From positions 53,462,291 to 53,526,290 of the forward strand of contig OX419755.1 in the NCBI GenBank assembly GCA_948567375.1: a stretch of DNA of 64,000 nt, read 5' to 3'. The notes below the pieces were generated by a model that was not told where the DNA came from, ran no database searches, and worked only from the letters and a program-made list of their open reading frames with translations. Both the position numbers and the translations under genes were made by a program. The DNA comes from Lunularia cruciata (taxonomy: Eukaryota; Streptophyta; Marchantiopsida; Lunulariales; Lunulariaceae). Positions 9,854-18,694 of the stretch are shown here, piece by piece; the first letter of the stretch is position 1; each line of letters starts with the position of its first letter.

Positions 9854-10769
9854 TGGCATTTGATATAAGAGAAGTTTGTATCTAAGTCTTAAGCTACCAA
9901 GATCACCAAGAATGGGATCAAATTGCCTCTCTTAGCCAAAGCTACAAGTGTATAGATAATAGTGGCACAATCACTAGGACAACAAGTGAGGGTGGACCAG
10001 TTGACTAGGACACCAGTCTAGGAACAAGAGATCTAGGGGTCAAACCCTATTGCGCACAATCTAGCAGGATGGGGAGATTTTGCCAACCAATGACCAAGAT
10101 CTACTCTAAACTAGCTAGCCTCATGCCAACAAGCTAGCTTGTTGCCCCTTCTAGGCCTTCATAGCCTCTCATAGCCCACAACCCTATGCCTTGAAGCCTC
10201 AAAATGCCAAAATTCATCTAAATGAGGCCTTTCTCCTTGATTTGGCAAAACCTCCTCCAAAATTTGGCAAAACTCCTCCAAATCTGACATAAAATCTAGC
10301 CAAAATCTGACATAAACCCTAAAGTTGGCTGACCGCCAAATCCCTTGCTAACTTTTCACTCAGGCCAAATTGAAAACGTGGGTTTCTCTAAATCACAAAT
10401 TCTCGAGAATAGCTTCCCAACTCCACCTTCAATTTTACTTTTTGAGCCCAAATTGCAACAAATTGGTCTTGCCTTCACCTCTTGAGCTCAAAATCACAAC
10501 CACTGCTTAAAATTTGCTCCTTGTGTGCTTGAAAATTGGCTAGAGCTTCATCACACAATCTGCTTTACTGCCAAATTTCCATCAAGCAACAAGCTTCTGC
10601 ACACTAGGGAAAAACTAAACTTCAATCGAGCTACCAATGATCCATCAAGCTTGGAGATACCACCAACACTCAAAGTTCTTACACTCAATTTCCCCCTGAT
10701 TTCACTTCTTTGATATAATCAGATTGTTTACCACTCTCAACTCAACTCAACTTAGATTAGTACTTGATC
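9854..10769 (-). mobile_element. Upstream LTR of the old gypsy element, first segment
   Basis: The segment 10719-10769 matches 3105-3155 of the left LTR. 9854-10718 has no counterpart in the left LTR, which seems truncated. C/A-rich sequence without coding capacity fills it. The LTR is broken at 10769 by the young element and resumes at 18602. Confidence 0.5.
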
Positions 10770-11461
10770 TGTAACACCCATTTGTGCATGTGTGTGGTAT
10801 TGTGATATTTAGCTTGGTATTACAAGTACTTAAGAGATATTATTTATATAGAGATAAAGGATGGTTCTATATTAGTCATGGTTAGCTAAAGTTAGTCATA
10901 GCTAAGATAGATGGGACCTTACTTTAGAGGAAGTAGAAAAGATGAGCACCACTATTTTGGATTTTAGTGTGTTGACTGGGTATTATTCTTAGGTGTTTGG
11001 CTTTGGGGAAAGAGTTGAGAACTCTTGGGCCCGCAAGCCTTTTTGTTTTGGATTCTTCTTTAGTCCAAGGATAGCCCATGTGAAGGAATCCTTGCTTTAG
11101 TGGTTGGGTCAAGATAAGACCACATGCTTAGGGGAATATGCCCATGTGAATGGATATTCCTTTCTACTTTTTGACTTTACTTGACTTTTAGTCTAGTAAC
11201 TTGAGTTACTACGGTAATTAGTAACTTTGGTACGTAACTATTTCACAAGTATATAAACAAGGAGTGAGGAGGTACTCATCATCCTTTCATTTGCAACTAT
11301 CTCTCTCTCATTGAGTTCTCTAGTGAGCAATGTCTTGAGTCTTGGAGTGTTAGCCATGGAGGAGTATGATGGAGTTGGGGTTCCTTGCCTTCTTAGTCCA
11401 TGGTGCGCTACCATAATAGCCATCAGAGGTTCATCCTGAGTGAGAGACAGGCCGGCTCACA
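10770..11461 (+). repeat. 5' LTR of the young element
   Basis: It starts TGTAACACCC and ends GGCCGGCTCACA. A TATA box-like TATATAAAC sits at 11250-11258, followed by a pyrimidine-rich transcript-start-like region. It is identical by eye to 17910-18601. Confidence 0.95.
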
Positions 11462-11465
11462 TTTT

Positions 11466-11483
11466 TGGTTCCGTTGCCGGGAC
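11466..11483 (+). other. Primer-binding site, tRNA-Asp type
   Basis: TGGTTCCGTTGCCGGGAC begins four bases after the LTR. It matches the tRNA-Asp-complementary primer site TGGCGCCGTTGCCGGGG used by Tat/Athila lineages, with a few mismatches. Confidence 0.8.
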
Positions 11484-12297
11484 CTCTCTAGAAGGCAAGA
11501 TAATATTCCGCGTCCAATTCTACATTAGGCAGAAGGAGGCTATGAGAGCTCACTTGGAGAGAACATTAGGAGAGGAGAGGGCTGAACTTATGTTAGAAAA
11601 CCAAGATCCATTTGTATACCCTGTAGTTCATTATGATGTCTTTGAGGTGATTTTGTACATCTTGTACACATGAGAGGAATTGGAGAGATTGTGTGAGGTG
11701 GATTGTAGATTTTGGGGATTAAGGTGATTTTGGGCAAAATCTCAAGTTTGAGATCTGGACTTGAGATTTATACACATGATAGCTTGGGTTATCTTTCAGT
11801 TAGCACACTTGAAATTATTGAGAGAGCTTCTATGCGCACTGGGCTAGAATTTTTGAAAGTTGATAGGGTAAAGTGCTCCCGCAACTGCATGCTCTCTGGA
11901 AAATTGTACAGAGTCTGCCATTTCTTCAATTTTTAGTGAATTGTCCTGAAAATTTCCAAGAAAATTCAGTGCATTGTATCCTACCTGGTGCCACAAAAAT
12001 TAGAGAGAGATCATTTTTGCGCAGTGCGTTATGAGTTTTTGAAGTGAGGGGGGTGGTTTTCAGACCAAATCTGAAATATGGGTGCTGAATAGAAAGGTGT
12101 CTAGGCCAAATGGCTCGATGAAAAGATCTAAAATTTTGCAGGGAGGGACGCCCTAGAGTTGTGATCAAGTGTGGAAAATTTCAGAGGACTGTGACATATT
12201 CGTTGGGAGATTTGAGTGACATTGTGAGGAAGGGTCAATTCTGCAGAGTGGAGATCTCATGCATGAGAAGTTTGAGATCAACAAAAAGCATGTTTGA
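11484..12297 (+). other. Leader of the young element, with a short ORF
   Basis: No long coding frame. An open stretch ending at 11673 (ending PFVYPVVHYDVFEVILYILY) resembles another short ORF at 12798-12963 (ending PFVFPRVDYSQMVLVMYILY). This suggests an internal duplication or short leader ORFs. The function is unknown. Confidence 0.45.
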
Positions 12298-12795
12298 GTG
12301 TTTAGATTCATCTTTGGGAACATGGAGGGTCATCAAGAGTGGAAATTGAGATTATGCAAGGTTCCCCAAGGGTTTGAGGTGATTGTAGGGGTGGATTTGA
12401 GGAAAAGAGAGTTTACAATAGAATTTGAAGAGAGTGTTGAGAGGATCCAAAAACCTACACCACTTGGAGGAAAGAGTGAGTCTAAGTGCTTTCTATGTGG
12501 AGAGAAGGGACATAAGGCAAGTTCATGTCCATTAACCTTTGAGAGCAAGAGATTGAGGGAAAGGAGAGGCTTACTTGACTTGGGTTTGCATGTTGGACCT
12601 TCTTCACCAAGATTGGGAGGGAGAAGATCTAAGACCAAGGAGTTGTGTGAGGTTTGTGGAGTTGAAGGACTTCCAAAAGGACATGAGTGTAGTGGAGTAA
12701 AAGCACTTTTGGAAACTTTGGTGAAGGATCTTGGAGAGAGTCTTAGTACAGCTACAGAAATACTACCACCTTCATCAGCTAGTTCTCAAGATTAG
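12298..12795 (+). CDS. Extra upstream ORF with two zinc-binding motifs, unknown function
   Basis: A 165-codon ORF lies ahead of gag-pol in the young element; a second ATG at 12322 would also serve. It contains a canonical CCHC knuckle, C-x2-C-x4-H-x4-C (CFLCGEKGHKASSC, about residues 63-76), and a second motif C-x2-C-x8-H-x-C (CEVCGVEGLPKGHEC, about residues 117-131). Between them is a basic Arg-rich stretch. The CCHC knuckle suggests nucleic-acid binding, as in Gag nucleocapsid, but gag-pol has its own knuckle, so this is an additional protein. Tat/Athila relatives often carry extra ORFs, although usually after pol. I do not recognise the product. Confidence 0.6.
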   Translation: MFRFIFGNMEGHQEWKLRLCKVPQGFEVIVGVDLRKREFTIEFEESVERIQKPTPLGGKSESKCFLCGEKGHKASSCPLTFESKRLRERRGLLDLGLHVGPSSPRLGGRRSKTKELCEVCGVEGLPKGHECSGVKALLETLVKDLGESLSTATEILPPSSASSQD

Positions 12796-12797
12796 TG

Positions 12798-12963
12798 ATG
12801 GAGATAATCTTTCAACTTATGGATAAACTATCCATGAGAGTTAGATTAATATGCACTCTAGGATTTGATGTTGCTATAGAAATCTTGGAGCAACCTGAAC
12901 CTTTTGTGTTCCCTAGAGTGGATTATTCTCAGATGGTGTTAGTCATGTATATACTCTATTAGT
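12798..12963 (+). other. Short ORF resembling the leader ORF
   Basis: It runs from ATG at 12798 to TAG near 12963, ~54 residues, ending PFVFPRVDYSQMVLVMYILY. The leader ORF ending at 11673 has the same pattern. It immediately precedes a purine-rich tract and the gag-pol ATG. The role is unknown and may be non-coding duplication. Confidence 0.35.
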
Positions 12964-13035
12964 AATAGAGTGAGAGAAAAGAAAAGAGGAAAAAAAAAAA
13001 AATTTGAGAGAAAAGAAAGATAGTGAGGGGTTAAG

Positions 13036-16000
13036 ATGGGGAAACTTCCGGTTTTCTTTGGCAAGGATGGAGAAGATGTGGAGGCCTTTGTGAGAGACTT
13101 CAAGAGAGCTTGCATAGGAAACAATGAGAGGAGGAAGAATGAGTGGGCCTCATTATTACCAGATTTCTTTGAGGATGTAGCACTTACATGGTATGAGTCA
13201 GAATACCAAAAGAGAGAGAGGAGAGAGGGGGAAGAGGAGTCTTGGGAGACTTTGACTTCAGCACTCATTGAGAACTTTCTTCCTGATGAGAGTTATGAGA
13301 GATTGATGAGTGAGGTTACATTTCTCAAGCAAGGAGATGGAGAGAAAGTGAGAGTCTATGTGGAAAGAGTGGAAAAATTGGAGTCCAGATTTCGCATAGT
13401 GTTGAGGAAGGGTGGGGATGATGTGGAGACTACAATGATTGGCATAGGAGCCATGCTCACCAAGAATTTTGTGGGAGGATTGAGACCACAAATTAGAAGC
13501 AAGGTGAGATATGAGAAACCTTCTTCCAAGGTTGAAGCTATCAAGATCGCAATTCGTATGGAGGAGAGTTTGGAAGGGGATGAAAGTGATTTGGTGGTGA
13601 AGGAGGTTGTGCATCCTCCTCAAGGCTACAAGTATGGTGGAACTTCTGATACTTTGGTGACAAGGGTTGCACCACAAGTAGTAGTTGCTCCAGTTCTTGC
13701 ACCTCCACCAAAAGATCCACTCCAAACCATCACAGAACAACTTGCGGATCTCAAGATCAATGTGGTGCAATTATGGGAGAAGAGAGAGGTGGATCAGAAT
13801 GTAGGGAGAGGGCCTAGGAGTTATGGAAACCATCCATATAGAGGAGGCCAACCAGCCAACAATTTCAATGATAGAAATTGTTTTGGTTGTGGGGGAAGAG
13901 GCCATATCCAAAGGAATTGCCCAAATTCCACTTACCATGGAGGAAGGGGTTATGAGGGAGCCAATAGAGGGAAAGAGGGAGGTAGTGAAACCCAAGTGGC
14001 TCCTAATCCCAACAAAGGTAAGGGGATAGCATCGATAGATGTGGTTGAGAGCAAGTATGAGAAGGGAGAGTGCTCAAACTCCAAGGGTCCTAATTTGGAG
14101 CTTTTGGCACAAGAGAAGAAGAGAGCTCGTTTTGCAGAGGATGTTCACTCTTCTCAAGGATTTACTTCAAGCAAGGATACTCCTATGTCTACTAGGAGCA
14201 CTCGCACCTCAACACCATCAACAACAAAGACTCCAAGGAAGAAGTTGGGGATGGAGGACTTCTTGATCTCCAAGCAACAATGGAACTACAATGTGTTGGA
14301 GGATGTTGGTAGTCACAAGGCTAACATCACAGTGGGCCAATTAATTGCTTTGAACCCTACCTTGAGAAAGGAGCTTAGAGGTGGTTTGAGTTCTACAAGG
14401 AGCAAGAAGAAGAAGAAGGCAAAAGTTCCAATATCAATGGGGGTGGTGGATGCCAAGCCAGCACCATGGGAAGCTTGTGAATATGCCTCCAAGATTGATG
14501 TGAGAGTGAATGGTCACAACATCAAGGATGCATTGGTTGATGGAGGATCAGCAGTGAATGCCATGTCAGAAAGGTTGATGAAGAAGTTGGGTATGATACC
14601 CTCAAGAGCTTCAACATTTGTGGTGAGCATGGCAAACAAGCAACAAGTTCGACCAGTAGGAGTGATGGATAAGGTGGTAGTTTCAGTTATGGGAGTTCAA
14701 AATCTCATGACTTTCCAAGTCTTGAAGGATTCAAGCTATGACTTACTTCTTGGGAGGCCATGGTTGAGAGCAGCACGCACAACTGATCGATGGCACAAAG
14801 GGTACTTAAGGATTGGGCCATCAAACCATAGAGTCACTGTTCCTGTGACTAACACCACCAACACTTCACATTCAGATACCCCATCTTCTGATTATTGGGA
14901 ATCTGATTCTGAAGGAGGAGCTTCAGGTGTAGACACAAGCATGGAAGAGGAGACTTCCACGGAGGAGGATGAATCTGAATCTGATTCAGATGTGTATCCT
15001 TTGTGTGCTATGGATTTTGCACCTAAGCCAGAGGTTTTGAAGGACCCAGATAAATCACCATTGACACTTGAGGAGGTAGAGAGAAGGTTATCTACCCTCA
15101 AGTATGGCCCAAATGTTACCAAGGAGGAGAAGGTGAGATTTGAGGAGATTTTCCGCAAGTTCATCCATGTGTTTGCTTTTAGTTACAAGGATTTGAAGGA
15201 AGTCACCTTGGAGGAGCACAAGATAGAGGTGGAGTCACATGCAAGACCAATCCGCCAAAAGCAACGTCGCATTAGCCCACCAATATCTTTGGTTGTGAAG
15301 GAGGAGATTGATAAGCTCAAGGAGGCTGGATTTATCTTTGAGGTGGAGAATTCAGAATGGGTGTCTCCAATTGTCATTGTGAAGAAAAAGAATGGCAAGC
15401 TTTGGGTATGTGTGGATTACAAGAAGCTCAATGCTGTTACCAAGAAGGACTACTACCCATTGCCATTCATTGATGAGATCTTGGAGGAGGTTGCAGGTCA
15501 TGAGAGGTACAGTTTTGGAGATGGTTATAGTGGATATAACCAAATCAAGATTGCACCAGAGCATCAACAACTCACCACATTCACCACACCTTGGGAAACT
15601 TACGCTTTCAAGGTCATGCCTTTTGGGCTTTGCAATGCTCCAGCCACATTCCAACGGTTCATGAACAAGGTATTTGAACCTTTCATTGGGAAATTTGTGA
15701 GAGATTTCATTGATGACTTTTGTGTCTATGGGAGCAAGGAGGAGCACTTTGAGCACCTAATCAAAGTCTTGCAACGCTTGGATGAGGCAAATGCATCACT
15801 CAACCCAGAGAAGTGCATTTTTGGATGTGAAGAAGGTCTACTTTTGGGGCACATCATCTCCAAGGATGGAATAGCAGTTGATCCTGAGAAGGTGAGGAAA
15901 ATCTCAGACCTTCCATTCCCTTCAAGCTTGACAAAGTTACGCCAATTCTTGGGAATGGTTGGGTACTATAGGAGGTTCATCTTCTCATTTTCCAACAAGG

Positions 16001-17685
16001 CTTATGCATTGACCATCTACATGAAGAAGGGTGTAGATTACATGGTGATTTTGGAAGACAAGGAGGCTCTCAAAGCTTTTGAGGAGCTCAAGCAATCCCT
16101 TGTTGTAGCTCCAATTCTTGCTAAACCTGATTGGAGTAAGCCTTTCATCCTCTACACTGATGCTTCTAATGTAGCTATAGGATGCACTCTTAGTCAATTA
16201 GACCAAGATGGGCATGATCATCCAATAGCTTATGCTAGTAGGCAGATGGTTTCAGCAGAGAAGAACTACTCTGTCACAGAGAGAGAAGGGTTGGCAGTGA
16301 TCTTTGGTCTCAAGAAGTTTAGACACTACTTGATTGGAGGGAAAGCCACAATTGTCACGGATCACAAGGCTTTGAAGTACATCTTCAACAAGCCTAATGT
16401 TGAAGGGAGACTAGCAAGGTGGATGATTCTCTTGTCTGAGTATGACTACACAATTGAGGATAGGCCAGGAAAGAAACATGCAAATGCTGATTTGTTATCT
16501 AGAGCCTATGATCATGATGGAGATGAGCCAGTAGATGATTCCTTCCCGGATGAGGAGCTCATGACAATCTCAGTCACTCAAGAGGTTCCAATGGAGTACA
16601 AGGAGATTGTGGATTTTGTGACAAGAGGTAACTATCCAGAAGGGATGCATGCTAGGGAGAGGAAGGCCCTTGCAGCAAGATCTAGACCTTACACAATGGT
16701 GGATGATATTCTTTTTCACCAAGGAGCAGATGGTCTACTTCGAAGAGCAGTGGGTAAGGAAGAGTCTATCCTACTCATAAAGGAGTTTCATGAAGGTTTA
16801 GTATGTGGAGGACACTTTGCAGGAAAGGTGACTGCTTTCAAGATTCTAGATGCAGGTTACCATTGGAGAGGGATTTTCAAGGATTGTCTTGATTATTGCA
16901 AAACTTGTCATGTTTGTCAAGCTTTTGCTAGAAAGTCTACATCCACTCCACCACTTAGATCAACTCCATTGCTAGGACCCTTTGAGAAGTGGGGAATTGA
17001 TTTTGTAGGACCTCTCAATAGAACCCCAAGGAACAATCGGTACATTGTGGTAGTTACTGATTACCTTACCAAGTGGGTTGAGGCTAGACCATTGAGGGAC
17101 AAGAATGAAGATGAAGTGGGTAGATTTCTTTATGAACGCATTATCACTAGGTTTGGATGCCCTTTGGAGTTGGTTTCTGATAGAGGAGGAGAGTTTACAG
17201 GAAGCATTACTACAGCCATGCTACGACATTTCTCTATCACACATAGAGTAACTACATCCTATAAGCCAAATTCCAATGGCTTGGCAGAGAGAACCAATCA
17301 GACCTTGTGCATGATGTTGGCCAAAGATGCAGAAATGGAGGGGGCTAAACATCATTGGGACAAGAGGATTCATGCAGTTTTGTGGGAGTATAGGACAACC
17401 ATGAAGACTTCCACTGGATATTCTCCATTCCAATTGGTGTATGGTATTGAGTCTACCTTACCTATTCACTTTGATCTTCCTACCTTCCAAAGCATTCATA
17501 GGAGATTGAAGAAAGCACAAGGAAGTGATGCAGAGAAGTCAAGGAAGGATCAACTCATGGAGTTGGAAGAGGCAAGAGCAGTTGCTATGGTTGAGTGGAG
17601 CAAGCCCAAAGGAAACAAAAGGAGAGCTATGACAAGAGGCAAGGCAAGAAGAAGGTGGAGCCTTTCAAAGAAGGTGATTGGGTAA
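13036..17685 (+). CDS. Gag-Pol polyprotein of the young Ty3/gypsy element
   Basis: The 1549-residue ORF provides capsid, replication and integration functions. Domains in order: retrotransposon gag about 10-200; CCHC knuckle 282-295 (CFGCGGRGHIQRNC); aspartic protease with VDGGSAVN, D502; reverse transcriptase about 740-950 with the palm motif FIDDF (891-895; Phe in place of the usual Tyr); RNase H from D1042 (YTDASNVAIG); integrase zinc-binding HHCC H1252/H1260/C1291/C1294; integrase core D1322, D1382, E1418 (D-x59-D-x35-E). There is no internal stop. The ATG at 13036 follows a purine-rich tract and is the first Met of the frame. The end is abnormal: after about residue 1518 the frame leaves the conserved integrase tail, which continues in the -1 frame to 17861. 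Confidence 0.93.
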   Translation: MGKLPVFFGKDGEDVEAFVRDFKRACIGNNERRKNEWASLLPDFFEDVALTWYESEYQKRERREGEEESWETLTSALIENFLPDESYERLMSEVTFLKQGDGEKVRVYVERVEKLESRFRIVLRKGGDDVETTMIGIGAMLTKNFVGGLRPQIRSKVRYEKPSSKVEAIKIAIRMEESLEGDESDLVVKEVVHPPQGYKYGGTSDTLVTRVAPQVVVAPVLAPPPKDPLQTITEQLADLKINVVQLWEKREVDQNVGRGPRSYGNHPYRGGQPANNFNDRNCFGCGGRGHIQRNCPNSTYHGGRGYEGANRGKEGGSETQVAPNPNKGKGIASIDVVESKYEKGECSNSKGPNLELLAQEKKRARFAEDVHSSQGFTSSKDTPMSTRSTRTSTPSTTKTPRKKLGMEDFLISKQQWNYNVLEDVGSHKANITVGQLIALNPTLRKELRGGLSSTRSKKKKKAKVPISMGVVDAKPAPWEACEYASKIDVRVNGHNIKDALVDGGSAVNAMSERLMKKLGMIPSRASTFVVSMANKQQVRPVGVMDKVVVSVMGVQNLMTFQVLKDSSYDLLLGRPWLRAARTTDRWHKGYLRIGPSNHRVTVPVTNTTNTSHSDTPSSDYWESDSEGGASGVDTSMEEETSTEEDESESDSDVYPLCAMDFAPKPEVLKDPDKSPLTLEEVERRLSTLKYGPNVTKEEKVRFEEIFRKFIHVFAFSYKDLKEVTLEEHKIEVESHARPIRQKQRRISPPISLVVKEEIDKLKEAGFIFEVENSEWVSPIVIVKKKNGKLWVCVDYKKLNAVTKKDYYPLPFIDEILEEVAGHERYSFGDGYSGYNQIKIAPEHQQLTTFTTPWETYAFKVMPFGLCNAPATFQRFMNKVFEPFIGKFVRDFIDDFCVYGSKEEHFEHLIKVLQRLDEANASLNPEKCIFGCEEGLLLGHIISKDGIAVDPEKVRKISDLPFPSSLTKLRQFLGMVGYYRRFIFSFSNKAYALTIYMKKGVDYMVILEDKEALKAFEELKQSLVVAPILAKPDWSKPFILYTDASNVAIGCTLSQLDQDGHDHPIAYASRQMVSAEKNYSVTEREGLAVIFGLKKFRHYLIGGKATIVTDHKALKYIFNKPNVEGRLARWMILLSEYDYTIEDRPGKKHANADLLSRAYDHDGDEPVDDSFPDEELMTISVTQEVPMEYKEIVDFVTRGNYPEGMHARERKALAARSRPYTMVDDILFHQGADGLLRRAVGKEESILLIKEFHEGLVCGGHFAGKVTAFKILDAGYHWRGIFKDCLDYCKTCHVCQAFARKSTSTPPLRSTPLLGPFEKWGIDFVGPLNRTPRNNRYIVVVTDYLTKWVEARPLRDKNEDEVGRFLYERIITRFGCPLELVSDRGGEFTGSITTAMLRHFSITHRVTTSYKPNSNGLAERTNQTLCMMLAKDAEMEGAKHHWDKRIHAVLWEYRTTMKTSTGYSPFQLVYGIESTLPIHFDLPTFQSIHRRLKKAQGSDAEKSRKDQLMELEEARAVAMVEWSKPKGNKRRAMTRGKARRRWSLSKKVIG

Positions 17686-17861
17686 TGTTGTTTGATTCCA
17701 TTCGATTCAAGAGAGTACAAAAGAAGTTTTTGCCTAAGTACTTTGGACCTTTCATAGTAGAGAAGGTGTGGGGAAATTACACTTATGATCTCAAGGAGTT
17801 GGGAGGAAGACACTTTGATAGGATTAACCATGATAAGTTGAAGATGTACCATAGAAGGTAG
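17595..17861 (+). CDS. Integrase C-terminal tail in the -1 frame
   Basis: This frame continues the integrase after the main frame runs into unrelated sequence. It holds KQKESYDKRQGKKK, then FKEGDWVMLFD, FLPKYFGPFIVEKV, YDLKEL and NHDKLKMYHRR, the usual SH3-like C-terminal domain of gypsy integrases. It has no obvious start of its own. Either a one-base deletion around 17590-17640 broke the polyprotein, or a -1 ribosomal shift in the A/G-rich stretch joins the frames. Deletion is the simpler reading. Confidence 0.75.
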   Translation: MEQAQRKQKESYDKRQGKKKVEPFKEGDWVMLFDSIRFKRVQKKFLPKYFGPFIVEKVWGNYTYDLKELGGRHFDRINHDKLKMYHRR

Positions 17862-17895
17862 AGAGACCTTCACTTTGAGGACAAAGTGAAAACTT

Positions 17896-17909
17896 AGTCC
17901 GGGGGTAAA
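17896..17909 (+). other. Polypurine tract of the young element
   Basis: GTCCGGGGGTAAA lies directly before the 3' LTR start, at the position where plus-strand priming takes place. Confidence 0.8.
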
Positions 17910-18601
17910 TGTAACACCCATTTGTGCATGTGTGTGGTATTGTGATATTTAGCTTGGTATTACAAGTACTTAAGAGATATTATTTATATAGAGATAAAGG
18001 ATGGTTCTATATTAGTCATGGTTAGCTAAAGTTAGTCATAGCTAAGATAGATGGGACCTTACTTTAGAGGAAGTAGAAAAGATGAGCACCACTATTTTGG
18101 ATTTTAGTGTGTTGACTGGGTATTATTCTTAGGTGTTTGGCTTTGGGGAAAGAGTTGAGAACTCTTGGGCCCGCAAGCCTTTTTGTTTTGGATTCTTCTT
18201 TAGTCCAAGGATAGCCCATGTGAAGGAATCCTTGCTTTAGTGGTTGGGTCAAGATAAGACCACATGCTTAGGGGAATATGCCCATGTGAATGGATATTCC
18301 TTTCTACTTTTTGACTTTACTTGACTTTTAGTCTAGTAACTTGAGTTACTACGGTAATTAGTAACTTTGGTACGTAACTATTTCACAAGTATATAAACAA
18401 GGAGTGAGGAGGTACTCATCATCCTTTCATTTGCAACTATCTCTCTCTCATTGAGTTCTCTAGTGAGCAATGTCTTGAGTCTTGGAGTGTTAGCCATGGA
18501 GGAGTATGATGGAGTTGGGGTTCCTTGCCTTCTTAGTCCATGGTGCGCTACCATAATAGCCATCAGAGGTTCATCCTGAGTGAGAGACAGGCCGGCTCAC
18601 A
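17910..18601 (+). repeat. 3' LTR of the young element
   Basis: It is identical by eye to the 5' LTR, with TATATAAAC at 18390-18398, ends in CTCACA and is followed by the target duplication GATCT. Confidence 0.95.
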
Positions 18602-18694
18602 GATCTGTCACTCTATAAACTGCCAACAACTGTGCACTGATTATAGTCAACCCACACCCACTCTAGCTAAGAGAATCCACATGACACTCACCGG
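18602..18694 (-). mobile_element. Upstream LTR of the old gypsy element, middle segment
   Basis: It matches 3156-3246 of the left LTR. It lies between two younger insertions, ending at CCGG where the next insertion begins. Confidence 0.8.

Larger units (their letters stand above)
3558..10769 (-). mobile_element. Old Ty3/gypsy retrotransposon carrying methyltransferase and PHD domains
   Basis: Read right to left, the order is LTR (interrupted), primer-binding site near 9840-9851, gag-like region (about 9.5-8.4 kb), C5 DNA methyltransferase-like domain (8.27-7.32 kb), reverse transcriptase (6.75-5.93 kb), RNase H (5.9-5.56 kb), integrase (5.5-4.4 kb), PHD-finger-like domain (3.97-3.84 kb), polypurine tract and LTR. 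RT-RNase H-integrase order is that of Ty3/gypsy. Many stops and some frameshifts make the copy dead. Long stretches still hold a single frame, including methyltransferase motifs I to X, so the domains were probably parts of one polyprotein. Confidence 0.8.
10770..18601 (+). mobile_element. Young full-length Ty3/gypsy (Tat/Athila-like) retrotransposon
   Basis: Two 692-bp LTRs (10770-11461 and 17910-18601) show no difference in a base-by-base reading, so insertion is very recent. The primer-binding site is of tRNA-Asp type, as in Tat/Athila elements. A polypurine tract precedes the 3' LTR. A target duplication GATC(T) flanks the element (10766-10769 and 18602-18605). The uninterrupted target is visible in the paralogous LTR at 3148-3160 (ACTTGATCTGTCACTC). 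It encodes an extra upstream ORF and a gag-pol polyprotein. Confidence 0.95.

Noticed and set aside
11238..11423. 61-codon minus-strand frame repeated in several LTRs (also 18378-18563, 43-261, 27033-27317 region)
   Set aside because: Its recurrence is due to the LTR sequence being repeated. It is antisense to the LTR TATA/transcript-start region and has no domain.
13258..13770. 170-codon minus-strand frame inside gag-pol
   Set aside because: Antisense to a domain-rich polyprotein; no motif of its own.
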